From: Legionella waltersii
GTDB lineage: Bacteria; Pseudomonadota; Gammaproteobacteria; Legionellales; Legionellaceae
Assembly (NCBI RefSeq): GCF_001468085.1
Contig: NZ_LNZB01000005.1
Span: forward strand, 1-39,652
Direction of reading: 5' to 3'
DNA length: 39,652 nt
The position numbers and the translations under genes were made by a program. Shown here in pieces: positions 17,682-26,212 of the stretch. The stretch's first letter is position 1. Each line of letters begins with the position of its first letter. Under the pieces are notes generated by a model, which saw nothing but the letters and a program-made list of their open reading frames with translations, was not told the origin of the DNA and searched no databases.

Positions 17682-17959
17682 TGCGCATGTAGTTAGTGCG
17701 GCACTAGTCGCAACAAATACTCGAAGCTCCATAATAAAGGAAATTAGCCTATAATTTAGTTAGGTAGAAACAAAAAGCGCAATGAGTAAGCTAATTCGAC
17801 AGTGACACGTCTAACCCCCATACATTAGGCAGTTATGGAGATTAGTACAATATACAAAATGGCCAAAGCCAAGCAAACCCAATCCTGAAAAGATGCTTAG
17901 AATTGGTGTTTCAAGGAAAACAGAACGCCTAGTCTGCACAATGTGGCATATAGGAGAAT
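17682..17959. other. Intergenic region with an open coding-like tail
   Basis: No gene is called. From about 17828 the plus strand has a frame without a start (LWRLVQYTKWPKPSKPNP..., VCTMWHIGEYDDYD) that stops at 17985, overlapping the next gene's start; it may be a relic. AGGAG for the next gene is at 17952-17956. Confidence 0.4.
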
Positions 17960-18628
17960 ATGATGATTACGACTGAAGAAGTTAAAAACCTACTTAAAGA
18001 ATATGAGCAAAATTATGAGCATTTCATAATTATGATGGGAAAACCTGAGAATATAACTATTTGTAAAAAGAATTCAAACCTAAACAATTTTCTAAATAGA
18101 AATCTAAATATTTTGACACAATTTGATTCGTCTTTAAGTCAAGAAGTAGACAGGATAATGTCGCAACAGCCCGAAAATAGGCATTGGAATACGCTACACC
18201 ACGAACTGTACTCTCACAATAACCTCTTAAAGGAGATGATAGGGAGCTTAGAGAAGGAAAAGAACCTGAATGAAATCGAAAACCAAGAACAAAATATAGA
18301 TGAATTGTTGAAACAAATAGGTGAACTCACGAATGGAAATCCTCACTCACACGATGAACAGATTGCATCCGCCATAAAGCTCATTTCGGTTCTTGAAGAA
18401 AAGAAAACAAATAAATTGGAAGAACTATCTACCATTAGCCCCGCCTGTCCTGAATATTATCTTGCTATACAACAAATTAACTCGCTACAAAAAGAACAAG
18501 TTACTTTACTCAAAGACGTCATTGATGTTTTAAAATCTATTCATGCAACTAACGAATATAGGCATAACCTTCGTAATCTTACTCCAAATGAAGATGATCT
18601 TGCCTCGAAAAATTCGACACCTCACTAA
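17960..18628 (+). CDS. Hypothetical coiled-coil protein
   Basis: A 222-aa, Asn/Glu/Lys-rich, almost entirely helical protein with heptad-like stretches at about 90-130 (LLKEMIGSLEKEKNLNEIEN) and 150-210. No signal peptide, membrane segment or recognisable enzyme motif. AGGAG four bases before the ATG is a strong ribosome binding site; a second ATG follows directly. Its 3' end overlaps the decayed IS3 sequence on the other strand (18579 onward), so its last 10-15 codons may come from the insertion sequence. Effector-like composition, function unknown. Confidence 0.65.
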   Translation: MMITTEEVKNLLKEYEQNYEHFIIMMGKPENITICKKNSNLNNFLNRNLNILTQFDSSLSQEVDRIMSQQPENRHWNTLHHELYSHNNLLKEMIGSLEKEKNLNEIENQEQNIDELLKQIGELTNGNPHSHDEQIASAIKLISVLEEKKTNKLEELSTISPACPEYYLAIQQINSLQKEQVTLLKDVIDVLKSIHATNEYRHNLRNLTPNEDDLASKNSTPH

Positions 18629-18842
18629 ACAACTTTTTTAAATTCATCTGCCTATCGATAGTCCAATCGAGTAGGAATGAGAGCAGTATTGGCTGCCTCT
18701 GTCTGAGTGAATGATCAGGCCGTTTGGTGGTTTCGGCTCCATATAGCCATTTGCAGAGATCAATGACCTGTTGTTTAGTCAGGTGTTCAGAGATAGACCA
18801 TCCAACGATTTTTCTAGAATATAAATCCATCACAACAGCCAA
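18579..18842 (-). pseudogene. IS3-family transposase (OrfB) remnant
   Basis: Minus-strand frame with the IS3-type integrase-core segment AVVMDLYSRKIVGWSISEHL followed by PDHSLRQRQP, a decayed form of the usual HSDRGSQY region. The first aspartate of the DDE triad is upstream and missing, and after about 60 codons the similarity ends. Only a fragment, with no terminal repeats visible; inactive. Confidence 0.8.
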
Positions 18843-19426
18843 TTTGAAAAAGAAAAAGTAAAGTCGTGATCTATCATTTAAAAAGCCCCTGTTTTGGTGG
18901 TTCTATAGTGATGATTAACGCTATCCGCAGGTTTTTAATTTCAGAGATGGTTTCTCTAAATAATTTAGACATTGGGTGCTCTAGACAGAGTTTAGTACAT
19001 TCTAAGATTTCTAGAAAAATGGGCGCTTCAGTGAATTTCAGGCAAAGATGTGCTGATTCAATTATCGCAAACAGTAGAGAGTTACGAGGAAATAAACCCA
19101 CCCCATAGATAAAGAATCCCAGTCTTGCAGTGAAAGGAAGGAATGAGTTTGTTCTGATAAAACTAGAGGCAATGATTCTATAAATGGCAGATTGAGCCTA
19201 TTAGTGTTTTTGCAGTTTGGCCAATTGAACCCTGAAAAAACAGTCTAAGCCATCATTTTATCGAATTTGGGCAAAAGCAAGATGATTGTTCATTATGGAT
19301 TATTTTCTAGCCCAAACTGAGTTTCTACCACCCATTTTAGACCAACTTTTTTTATAGATATGCAATACAACATGAGCTATGCTTACTTAATCTCAGTCAA
19401 CCACTAAATCAATGGAGTGAACCTTT
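18843..19426. other. Gene-poor stretch after the IS3 remnant
   Basis: 584 bases. Overlapping open frames on both strands at 18866-19108 lack ribosome binding sites and family features, so neither is called. TTTGGGC (19267-19273) and GCCCAAA (about 19311-19317) could pair in a large loop. The last 60 bases are the leader of the gene at 19427, with GGAG nine bases before its ATG. Confidence 0.4.
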
Positions 19427-19951
19427 ATGAATTTATCGACGATAAAACTTTTTTTAATCGCCCCAATTCTTAGTTTACTTGCTTATTCAGTGCATGCAGA
19501 GAATGCGACTCAACCTGCACCATCATTCCAAGAAAACTGCGTTAATTCATGGATGAAAAAAGGAGATGAGGCAAAGGATAAAGTAGACTACAAGGATTTT
19601 GGTGAAAAATATTGTGGATGTGCTGCTTCTCAAAAATTAGATTCTGAAGAAGCTGTAAAAAAAGCAATTCAACTGTGCCTGTCTAGAACACTGCTGCATG
19701 ATGCAATGGACGCCATGGATGAAGAAGTCGGACTAGCGGAATCCAAGGACACGGATGTACAAGAGTATTGTGAAGATAGATGGACCCTAATTTATCCTAA
19801 ACAAACGGATGAAGATAAAAAATTTACTACTGCCTATTGTGAATGCGCTAAGCCAAAATTATTGGATCTCATCAAAAAATCCGATAATTTAACGGATAAG
19901 CAATATGATGAGGTGATTGATAAAGTGGCTGACGAATGCTCCAGTCAATAA
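19427..19951 (+). CDS. Secreted cysteine-rich protein with duplicated domain
   Basis: A 174-aa protein with a Sec signal peptide (about 1-24, ending VHA). The mature part consists of two related halves: ENCVNSWMKKG ... YCGCAASQKL ... LCLS and EYCEDRWTLIYP ... YCECAKPKLL ... DECSS. Each half has four Cys in the pattern C, CxC, C, suggesting disulfide-bonded helical modules in the periplasm or outside. Family not recognised. GGAG precedes the start, and a strong hairpin terminator follows at 20025, so it is a one-gene transcript. Confidence 0.8.
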   Translation: MNLSTIKLFLIAPILSLLAYSVHAENATQPAPSFQENCVNSWMKKGDEAKDKVDYKDFGEKYCGCAASQKLDSEEAVKKAIQLCLSRTLLHDAMDAMDEEVGLAESKDTDVQEYCEDRWTLIYPKQTDEDKKFTTAYCECAKPKLLDLIKKSDNLTDKQYDEVIDKVADECSSQ

Positions 19952-19968
19952 AAACGGACCTCATACAG

Positions 19969-19994
19969 GCAGGAGTTACGCAAAACCCTGAGGT
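19969..19994. repeat. Partial end of the palindromic element
   Basis: CAGGAGTTACGCAAAACCCT resembles the left end of the CAGGACTTACG family (one change), but the rest of the element is missing. Confidence 0.5.
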
Positions 19995-20024
19995 GCATAT
20001 TAACAAGTATTATCACCTAAAAGT

Positions 20025-20058
20025 AACCCACAAAATACGAGTTGTGGGTTTTCTTTTA
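20025..20058 (+). terminator. Rho-independent terminator
   Basis: AACCCACAA pairs with TTGTGGGTT (9 bp, 8-base loop), followed by TTCTTTT. It sits about 75 bases downstream of the Cys-rich secreted protein gene. Confidence 0.85.
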
Positions 20059-20074
20059 ACAGTCCATAAACTTG

Positions 20075-20200
20075 ATGATCTCTAATCATGAACGAAATCT
20101 CCGCAAGCTTGATAAGCCTTTAGAGGGGCAAGCATACCTGAACGAAGAGATTACGGACATGTTAGGCTGGGTAAAGGACAACCCTCAAGTTTTTATTTAA
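20075..20200 (+). pseudogene. Short coding remnant (41 codons)
   Basis: An ATG-to-stop frame, NLRKLDKPLEGQAYL... EEITDMLGWVKDNPQVFI, with coding-like composition but no ribosome binding site. It is likely the 3' tail of a lost gene; parent family unknown. Confidence 0.35.
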
Positions 20201-20285
20201 CGTAGCTATCTTGTTGTTAAATAATCGAATACCATCCATTTTCCCAACAATACTCTTTTGTAATGCCCATGCGTTAAGGAAAATT

Positions 20286-21710
20286 ATGATTGTTATCTTT
20301 GTCCACGGTTGGAGTGTCACGCATACCAACAGTTATGGAGAGCTCCCCCAATGGATTGAAAGTCAGAGTAAAAACAGACAGCTAAATATCCAAGTGGGAA
20401 ACATCTATCTAGGGCATTACATCAGCTTTGTCGATACAGTAACAGTGGACGACATAGCACGCGCATTTGATCAAGCTCTACGTGATGAAATTGCTAATAA
20501 ACTACTGGATGGAGAACGGTTTGCTTGCATAACACACTCTACCGGTGGACCGGTTGTTCGAAAATGGATGGACTTATATTTTAAAAATAATCTTAGACAA
20601 TGTCCTTTGAGCCATCTTATCATGCTAGCTCCCTCCAACCACGGCTCTGCTCTAGCCCAATTGGGTAAATCACGCCTAGGCCGAATAAAAAGTTTTTTTG
20701 AAGGGGTCGAACCAGGACAACAAGTACTTGATTGGCTTGAACTTGGAAGCGATAGGAGTTGGCAACTGAATGAAAGTTGGCTTGATTACGATTGTACGGC
20801 TCATGGTATCTATTCTTTTGTACTGACAGGCCAGAAAATTGATCACCAACTGTATGATGCCATTAACTCCTACACGGGAGAGGCAGGGTCTGATGGGATT
20901 GTTCGCGTAGCTGCCTCAAACATGAACTACAGTCTACTGAAGTTACATCAGCAAGGGAATAATGGAGAGAATCTTGTTGTCGAGAACATGTTGAGGACCC
21001 GGCCGATGGCATTTGGCGTTCTTCCAGGATGTTCACACTCTGGTAAAAATATCGGGATCATTCGTAGTATTACAATGTCCAATGCGGCTACACATCCAAC
21101 GGCTATATGGGTCATGAAATGCCTACAAGTAAAAAACCGTGATACCTACGACAGGTTGGCAAAAGAGTTAGATAAAGTTACCCATGAAACCCAAAAAAAT
21201 GAGCATACTGAGCTTGTGCATACACTTATCTTTAAACGAGAATACATTACGAATCGCTACTCAATGATCATTTTCCGGCTCATTGATGATCGGGGCAATC
21301 ATCTTGTTGATTATGATCTCTATCTAACTGCTGGACCAAAATACAGCGAGGAAGCGCTTCCTAAAGGCTTTTTTGTAGATCGTCAGAGAAACTTACAAAA
21401 TAGAGGAAAGCTGACTTATTATCTGGATTACGACATCATGGAAGCCGGTATTAACACGCCGAAAATGATGGGAAATCTGGGCTTTCGTATTAAAGCCTAT
21501 CCCGAAGCAAGTAACCAAGCCCTTGCCTATTATAGGTTGCTCGATTTTCGTTCATCACTGGCTGACATTAACAAAATTCTTCGTCCGAATGAAACTGTGA
21601 TGGTTGAAATCATGCTTCAAAGAAGAGTAGATAAAGCCGTCTCACGTATCACGAACAACCTTAACCCGGCAAAAATCAGTGCAAAACCAATTGGCAAAAA
21701 AACAGATTGA
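20286..21710 (+). CDS. Alpha/beta-hydrolase, probable lipase or phospholipase
   Basis: A 474-aa protein beginning with the first strand of an alpha/beta-hydrolase fold and its oxyanion element: MIVIFVHGWSVTHTNSYG. The nucleophile elbow THSTGG places Ser85, and LIMLAPSNHGSALAQLG is the strand-loop typical of PGAP1-like lipases and type VI lipase (Tle) effectors. A His in LPGCSHSG near 250 is a candidate triad base. The C-terminal 170 residues form a beta-rich domain I do not recognise. There is no signal peptide. ATG 20286 is preferred over the longer frame from 20211 because AAGGA lies six bases upstream and it starts at the fold. Lipid substrate and target membrane are unknown. Confidence 0.85.
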   Translation: MIVIFVHGWSVTHTNSYGELPQWIESQSKNRQLNIQVGNIYLGHYISFVDTVTVDDIARAFDQALRDEIANKLLDGERFACITHSTGGPVVRKWMDLYFKNNLRQCPLSHLIMLAPSNHGSALAQLGKSRLGRIKSFFEGVEPGQQVLDWLELGSDRSWQLNESWLDYDCTAHGIYSFVLTGQKIDHQLYDAINSYTGEAGSDGIVRVAASNMNYSLLKLHQQGNNGENLVVENMLRTRPMAFGVLPGCSHSGKNIGIIRSITMSNAATHPTAIWVMKCLQVKNRDTYDRLAKELDKVTHETQKNEHTELVHTLIFKREYITNRYSMIIFRLIDDRGNHLVDYDLYLTAGPKYSEEALPKGFFVDRQRNLQNRGKLTYYLDYDIMEAGINTPKMMGNLGFRIKAYPEASNQALAYYRLLDFRSSLADINKILRPNETVMVEIMLQRRVDKAVSRITNNLNPAKISAKPIGKKTD

Positions 21711-21720
21711 AATTAACTTG

Positions 21721-21752
21721 CTAGAAAATCGGGTCAAAATGCCCCTTTCTAG
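21721..21752. terminator. Bidirectional hairpin between convergent genes
   Basis: CTAGAAA pairs with TTTCTAG, with an inner CGGG/CCC(c) pairing, in the 48-base gap between the hydrolase and the second kinase gene. T-tracts are weak. Confidence 0.5.
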
Positions 21753-21758
21753 TCTTGC

Positions 21759-23438
21759 TCAATGTTGACGTTTACCATGCGTGTTCGCTTGAGACTCTAC
21801 TTCACTGACAGAACGCTTTACTTTTGGCAGTGCAAAAAATAGAGAAAGAGCCTTTTCTCGAGAGTTTCCACTCACTGGGGACACGGCCGATTTTTCTGTC
21901 GTAGATTCATCTTTCAACCTTAAACGAGAGGATAACGGTTGATCTGTAGGGACTTGCTTTCCTGTACGATAGATTGAAGGTAACACAAGGGTTCGAGACT
22001 CTGGTTTTACTACTACAGGTCTCTCTGGAGGCGCTAATAATTTTTCAACTGCCGGTAAATCGCCATCGAAAATAAATTGAATGATTTTCTTCGCTAAATC
22101 TTCGTTATCATGAAGCTGAGTGTAATAGACATCTTTATAAAAACCATTTTGCCAGAGTAAAGCAGCACTATGTAATATCGTTTTGTTAGATACTTTGAAT
22201 AACGTAATTAAAACCTCACTTTTCACGGCCTCTTGCAAATGATTAGTAATGCCTTGAGAAACAAGCAGAGCAACTAATCGTGTCTGTTCCGCTAAACGCT
22301 TATAGCGAGTAACGACTCTTTGAAGCACATAAGCAACAATCATAGACGCAATATTGCCTTTCACTAGTTCATCAGCACAATCACGATGAGAAAAGTAAAC
22401 CCCTAAAACCGCACAAGCCAAAATTGGATTCCGCATTTTTTCGCCATACATCTCCAATAAATTGTATCGTGCTAATACCAATAAACTCGCTAAAATAATG
22501 GGATCACCATTGTATTGATGAGGATCCAAAATACTTTGCTCGGGCCCTTTAGCAGAGGTATCAAAATAGTTAAAAAGCTTCCGTTTTTTTAATACTGCTT
22601 CAGGTAAAATCATGTCTACGCCAAAGTGTCGGCCAGTCTCATCTTCTTTGTATCCTTCTAAACACAGGATTCTATTGGGCATGTAGATCATTCGTTTTAA
22701 AGCGAGAATATCCAATTGCCTTAAAGCGATGTTACCTTCTAAGAGAGTCATCAAGTTGGGGAAATAGCCTGGTGCTCCTGCAAACTCCGCAGGTAAAGTA
22801 TCAAGTTTATCAGTAGCAAGTCCTAAATCAATTAGGCGCAGTACGCTTGCGGAATCCACAGCAGCATTAGCGGGTTTCAGATCGCGATGAGCATATGAAG
22901 TGAGTGTTCTAGAAGCGATCCCTTGATGCAGGCTGTGTACAAGCCAACATAATTTGATCGCCAAATCTAAACGTGTTGATGTATTTAACTCTGGATGAAC
23001 TCTAATGTATTTGTTTAAAGCAGTTCCAGCATCCAACATGACAATATATTGCTTGTTTTTCACAGGATTATTTCGTGAACCTGCATCACGATATAAACCT
23101 AAGTCATAAAGGACTATCACTTCATTCGCTATAGCATCAAACGTTTTATCCGAAGGTGCAAACGGAATAATCTTCATCACAAACGTTTTACCTGTTGATA
23201 AAGAACGAACTCGTTTTGCCTTTCCAAAAACCCCCTCTCCTATGACAGCACCTTTGCCTTTTGCTATGCCATAAACATCCTTTTCCAATTTGATGTACGA
23301 ATTTTTTAAAACAAAATGATGACTAGCATCCAGGGCTATGGATTGGCCAGCTTTTATTTTTGTTCCAACGGGTTTATTTTCGAAGTAATGGCTAAGGAAT
23401 TTTTTTACTTCTATTGGTAGAGCAGAAAAATACGGCAT
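21759..23438 (-). CDS. Eukaryotic-like Ser/Thr protein kinase, DLG variant
   Basis: A 559-aa soluble protein with a kinase domain at about 60-280: glycine loop IGEGVFG (66-72), Lys89 (FVMKI), catalytic HRDLKPAN at 184-191 with Asp186 and Asn191, and metal-binding Asp204 in DLG instead of DFG, which many active kinases tolerate. An APGYFP segment follows in place of the usual APE loop. Residues 330-480 are helical and may form ankyrin-like or other repeats (LVALLVSQGITNHL, NKTILHSAALLWQNG). The basic, Ser-rich C-terminus could hold a secretion signal. No membrane segment. GGAGG precedes the ATG by ten bases. A LegK-type effector is likely by family and context. Confidence 0.88.
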   Translation of the reverse strand: MPYFSALPIEVKKFLSHYFENKPVGTKIKAGQSIALDASHHFVLKNSYIKLEKDVYGIAKGKGAVIGEGVFGKAKRVRSLSTGKTFVMKIIPFAPSDKTFDAIANEVIVLYDLGLYRDAGSRNNPVKNKQYIVMLDAGTALNKYIRVHPELNTSTRLDLAIKLCWLVHSLHQGIASRTLTSYAHRDLKPANAAVDSASVLRLIDLGLATDKLDTLPAEFAGAPGYFPNLMTLLEGNIALRQLDILALKRMIYMPNRILCLEGYKEDETGRHFGVDMILPEAVLKKRKLFNYFDTSAKGPEQSILDPHQYNGDPIILASLLVLARYNLLEMYGEKMRNPILACAVLGVYFSHRDCADELVKGNIASMIVAYVLQRVVTRYKRLAEQTRLVALLVSQGITNHLQEAVKSEVLITLFKVSNKTILHSAALLWQNGFYKDVYYTQLHDNEDLAKKIIQFIFDGDLPAVEKLLAPPERPVVVKPESRTLVLPSIYRTGKQVPTDQPLSSRLRLKDESTTEKSAVSPVSGNSREKALSLFFALPKVKRSVSEVESQANTHGKRQH

Positions 23439-23894
23439 GATTTATTTACCTCCAATGGATACAAGATACATCAAATCAAATAATTCACAAGAACCATCGA
23501 ATGATTTCGACGCAAATAATGGTGGGGAATGCCATGGATATTTTTTCAGGACTTACACAAAACCCCAAGCAAAGAAATAATGAATTTTGTATAACATGGG
23601 GAAACACCAATAAATCAATTAGGATGATCAACAGCTATCACCCTGCATGCAAACCATGTGTTCAAATGGAGAAATAGACATAACAACAGCTGACCCATTT
23701 GTTCTTCAGTCCAAACTACTTGCACAGATTGACCTTTTATCACTGGAAATTGTCCTTTTTAAACCACGGGCAAACTGAACTACGGGTGTACAATCTTAAT
23801 GCATTTTTTCCATTTGCGATATTTTGTAATCTTTATGATTTTATAATTTACTATGATGAGTTCACCTAAATCACTGTTAATTTGAGGATAGATA
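23439..23894. other. Gene-poor region with a repeat relic
   Basis: 456 bases. At 23548-23575 CAGGACTTACACAAAACCCC is the left end of the palindromic element with the rest lost. A perfect TATAAT is at 23842-23847, about 50 bases before the gene at 23895, without a good -35. No coding frame is supported. Confidence 0.55.
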
Positions 23895-24125
23895 ATGAAA
23901 CCCATGAAAAACAGCACAATACAAGAATGTATTGCTCACGAGGATCAAGACCCCAGATTGAGCTACACAGAGGACGGTCGTCGCCCATTAACAAGCACAA
24001 CGTTAACCAAAAACCCTAACCCCAATAGCTTATTCAGTAAACAAGAAGACCGTTCAGCAAGGGACAGTTATGATCAATATGGTAACAAAGTTACTATGCA
24101 TTGGAAAAAAGGCCCCTGGAGTTAG
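23895..24125 (+). CDS. Small hydrophilic hypothetical protein
   Basis: A 76-aa polar protein, not recognised, with no hydrophobic segments. It is rich in Asp, Ser, Thr and Pro and ends in VTMHWKKGPWS. The ribosome binding site GAGGAT is six bases before the ATG, and a perfect hairpin terminator follows at 24139, so it is a convincing single-gene transcription unit. Function unknown. Confidence 0.7.
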   Translation: MKPMKNSTIQECIAHEDQDPRLSYTEDGRRPLTSTTLTKNPNPNSLFSKQEDRSARDSYDQYGNKVTMHWKKGPWS

Positions 24126-24138
24126 CGCTCTAACTGAC

Positions 24139-24171
24139 AGCTTAGGTCTGCCGAAGCGCCTGACCTAAGCT
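24139..24171 (+). terminator. Hairpin terminator
   Basis: AGCTTAGGTC pairs perfectly with GACCTAAGCT (10 bp, 13-base loop), followed by TGTTT, just after the small gene ending at 24125. Confidence 0.75.
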
Positions 24172-24353
24172 TGTTTCGCTGATGACCCAATCATCCTCTG
24201 CTCCGAAAATCAACGCTGGAATGACCCTATGCATCTCGCTTCATTTTTTATATCAGCCGCTGATGAAAACAGGTTGTCGCACTCAATGACTCGCAAAAAA
24301 TATAACTACTCTGCTACAATTAAGGCAAGATGAAAAAAAGGAGGTAAATCAAC

Positions 24354-24932
24354 ATGAGCCGAAGCTTCTTTGACCAACAGCCTAAATTGGATTTTACTTT
24401 AATACTGAGCATTCGTGGTAAACCAGGAAGCGGAAAAACATCTCTACTTAAATCGTTTGTGGATGGAACGTTTGAAGATAAGCTTGAATTTGCTCCCGAC
24501 TTTCAGTATAAAACGATCGATTGCCTCGGTAAAAAGGTAAAATTACAAATCTTTGATACTGATGCAGAGAAAACCCTAAGAAGCAATTATGAGCGCTCTA
24601 CTTATGGTTATATTGTTGTGGTTGATCTGACTGAGCCATCTTCTCTAGACACTGCCCTTAATCGCATTAATGAAATCAAAAGATACAATGAAAATGCATC
24701 GATTATTTTAGCGTGTACTAAAGCCGATCTCACTGACAAAGTTAAATTTACACATGAAGATGTGGTTGAATTTCTACAATCCAAAAATATAAATACCCCT
24801 GTTATCATCACAACGAGCTCAAAGGAAAACAGCAAGGTAGATGATGTATTTATGCAACTAACAGAAGACATTTTGATTAAAAAAGGTCTTGTTGAAGTAA
24901 AAGAAAGAACAAACACTAATTCCCCATTATAA
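24354..24932 (+). CDS. Rab/Ras-like small GTPase with altered switch II
   Basis: A 192-aa eukaryotic-like GTPase. P-loop GKPGSGKT at 22-29; YKTIDCLGKKVKLQIFDT corresponds to the strands around switch I-II of Rab proteins; YGYIVVVDLTEPSSLD matches the Rab YxxILVYDITNxxSF block; the base-recognition motif is TKAD (122-125) and SSK stands for SAK. The DTAGQE motif is DTDAEK: Gly of DxxG is Ala71 and the catalytic Gln is Glu72, so hydrolysis may be slow or blocked. There is no C-terminal prenylation Cys. AGGAGGT is an excellent ribosome binding site. Rab-like GTPases are known among Legionella-encoded eukaryotic-like proteins; a host trafficking role is inferred. Confidence 0.85.
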   Translation: MSRSFFDQQPKLDFTLILSIRGKPGSGKTSLLKSFVDGTFEDKLEFAPDFQYKTIDCLGKKVKLQIFDTDAEKTLRSNYERSTYGYIVVVDLTEPSSLDTALNRINEIKRYNENASIILACTKADLTDKVKFTHEDVVEFLQSKNINTPVIITTSSKENSKVDDVFMQLTEDILIKKGLVEVKERTNTNSPL

Positions 24933-24974
24933 CACTAGGCTCACGTTGTAACTTGGGTAAAATCAGGGGGACAA

Positions 24975-24999
24975 TCTCTGGCAAACGACATGCCAGAGA
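24975..24999. terminator. Hairpin between convergent genes
   Basis: TCTCTGGCA pairs with TGCCAGAGA (9 bp, 7-base loop) between the GTPase gene and the gene on the opposite strand. No U-tract follows, so termination is uncertain. Confidence 0.45.
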
Positions 25000-25050
25000 A
25001 CGTGTTGTTGCGGGCACAGTGATGTATGCGCCCTACATGACTGTCTTTAA

Positions 25051-26001
25051 TTAAGAATGTAAGCAAGGCTCTTGTTCAAGAAAACCACTTAGTACAGCAT
25101 AATCACTATTCACTCGATGTAATCGTTGTGGACCCGATTTTTCTGTAGGCCTGTAGAAGTGATCACGAACAAACTCTAAATAGGTAGGATTGAGAAACTT
25201 AGCGACAGCAATATGATTTTTCAACTCTCTATACTGTCCATTGGTGTACAATAAATTAACCCCGCCATCTCTAGAAATAGTTAAACCGGTTAGTAATCCT
25301 ACGGGATATCCATTGTTAGACATATGTTGTATAACAAAAGGACTCGCATAACTTGTACTCTGCGTATGATCGATTTTTAGTTCATTCAGACCATAAGCTG
25401 TTGGCCATTGAATAGAAGATAAACCCTCTTGTTCGCTAAGCACTCCATTGTTTTTAAAGGTTAATGTTCCAGTGTTCAATTTCATTTCATCAACAGTGAC
25501 CTGAACACTCCATGTGTTTAGACCGATTTTAGTGTATTCAAGACTTAATGAATGGGTACCAGAGATTGAATCATAAAGAAGACCATTGCTTAGATAGGAA
25601 TCATTTTCACGCGCCGTAGCTGGGAGATTAAGAGCTGTATTGACTCTACTTGTTGCTTTAGGGGGTAAATTACTGGTAGAAATTTTCAATTTACTTAACT
25701 GATTTGGATTGGATTTCTTGTTAATTCCAAGTAGATAATCACCTGTTGTGGAAACAATATATCCATCCCTATTCAGAAGAAACTTCCCAAATCGGGTAAA
25801 CAATAACTCACTGTCTTTTTTGCCCTTGGAAACGACAAAATACCCATCATTCATCAATGCCAAATCCAATGGATTATCCGTTGCTATTAAGCTGCACCGA
25901 TTGACTGTTAAAGGCTTATCGGAAAATTGATAGACATTGGCTGCATAGAGTGGGGCGGTTACTAAAAAGATTAGTGCAAACAACAATGATTTTGTACTCA
26001 T
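25051..26001 (-). CDS. Exported flagellar hook (FlgE/FlgG-like) domain protein
   Basis: A 316-aa protein with a Sec signal peptide (1-20, TAPLYA). It then follows the FlgE/FlgF/FlgG core: TDNPLDLALMNDGYFVVSKG, FTRFGKFLLNRDGYIVS and GDYLLGI match the rod/hook TxxPLDLAIxGxGFF...YTRxGxFxxxxxGxLV pattern; LSKLKISTSNLPPKATSRV and ALNLPA match the hook linker. The C-terminus has SGFLEQ, equivalent to GxLExSNV, and stops there. The terminal helices that flagellar proteins use to polymerise are absent at both ends and a cleavable signal replaces the type III export route. ATG 26001 is chosen for AGGA upstream and the signal peptide. It is not in a flagellar operon; role unknown. Confidence 0.8.
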   Translation of the reverse strand: MSTKSLLFALIFLVTAPLYAANVYQFSDKPLTVNRCSLIATDNPLDLALMNDGYFVVSKGKKDSELLFTRFGKFLLNRDGYIVSTTGDYLLGINKKSNPNQLSKLKISTSNLPPKATSRVNTALNLPATARENDSYLSNGLLYDSISGTHSLSLEYTKIGLNTWSVQVTVDEMKLNTGTLTFKNNGVLSEQEGLSSIQWPTAYGLNELKIDHTQSTSYASPFVIQHMSNNGYPVGLLTGLTISRDGGVNLLYTNGQYRELKNHIAVAKFLNPTYLEFVRDHFYRPTEKSGPQRLHRVNSDYAVLSGFLEQEPCLHS

Positions 26002-26212
26002 ATTAAGTCCTTTTAAAATTGTAAAGAAGACCAAAGCTTGTTTAAACAAACTTAGTGTTCTAATCCTGATTATTTGTACCGTTGAAAGCCGGATAAACGT
26101 CCAGTGACGTTGTATCTGGCCATTGTATTTTAACAGCAACTCTCTTTTTATTCGCCATTTTTCTTAAATGTGGAAGCCTATTAGTCTTTGTTGATACATC
26201 GACAAGCCTTGG

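Noticed and set aside
18866..19108. Overlapping open frames on both strands next to the IS3 remnant
   Set aside because: Neither has a ribosome binding site or recognisable motif; cannot tell which, if any, was coding.
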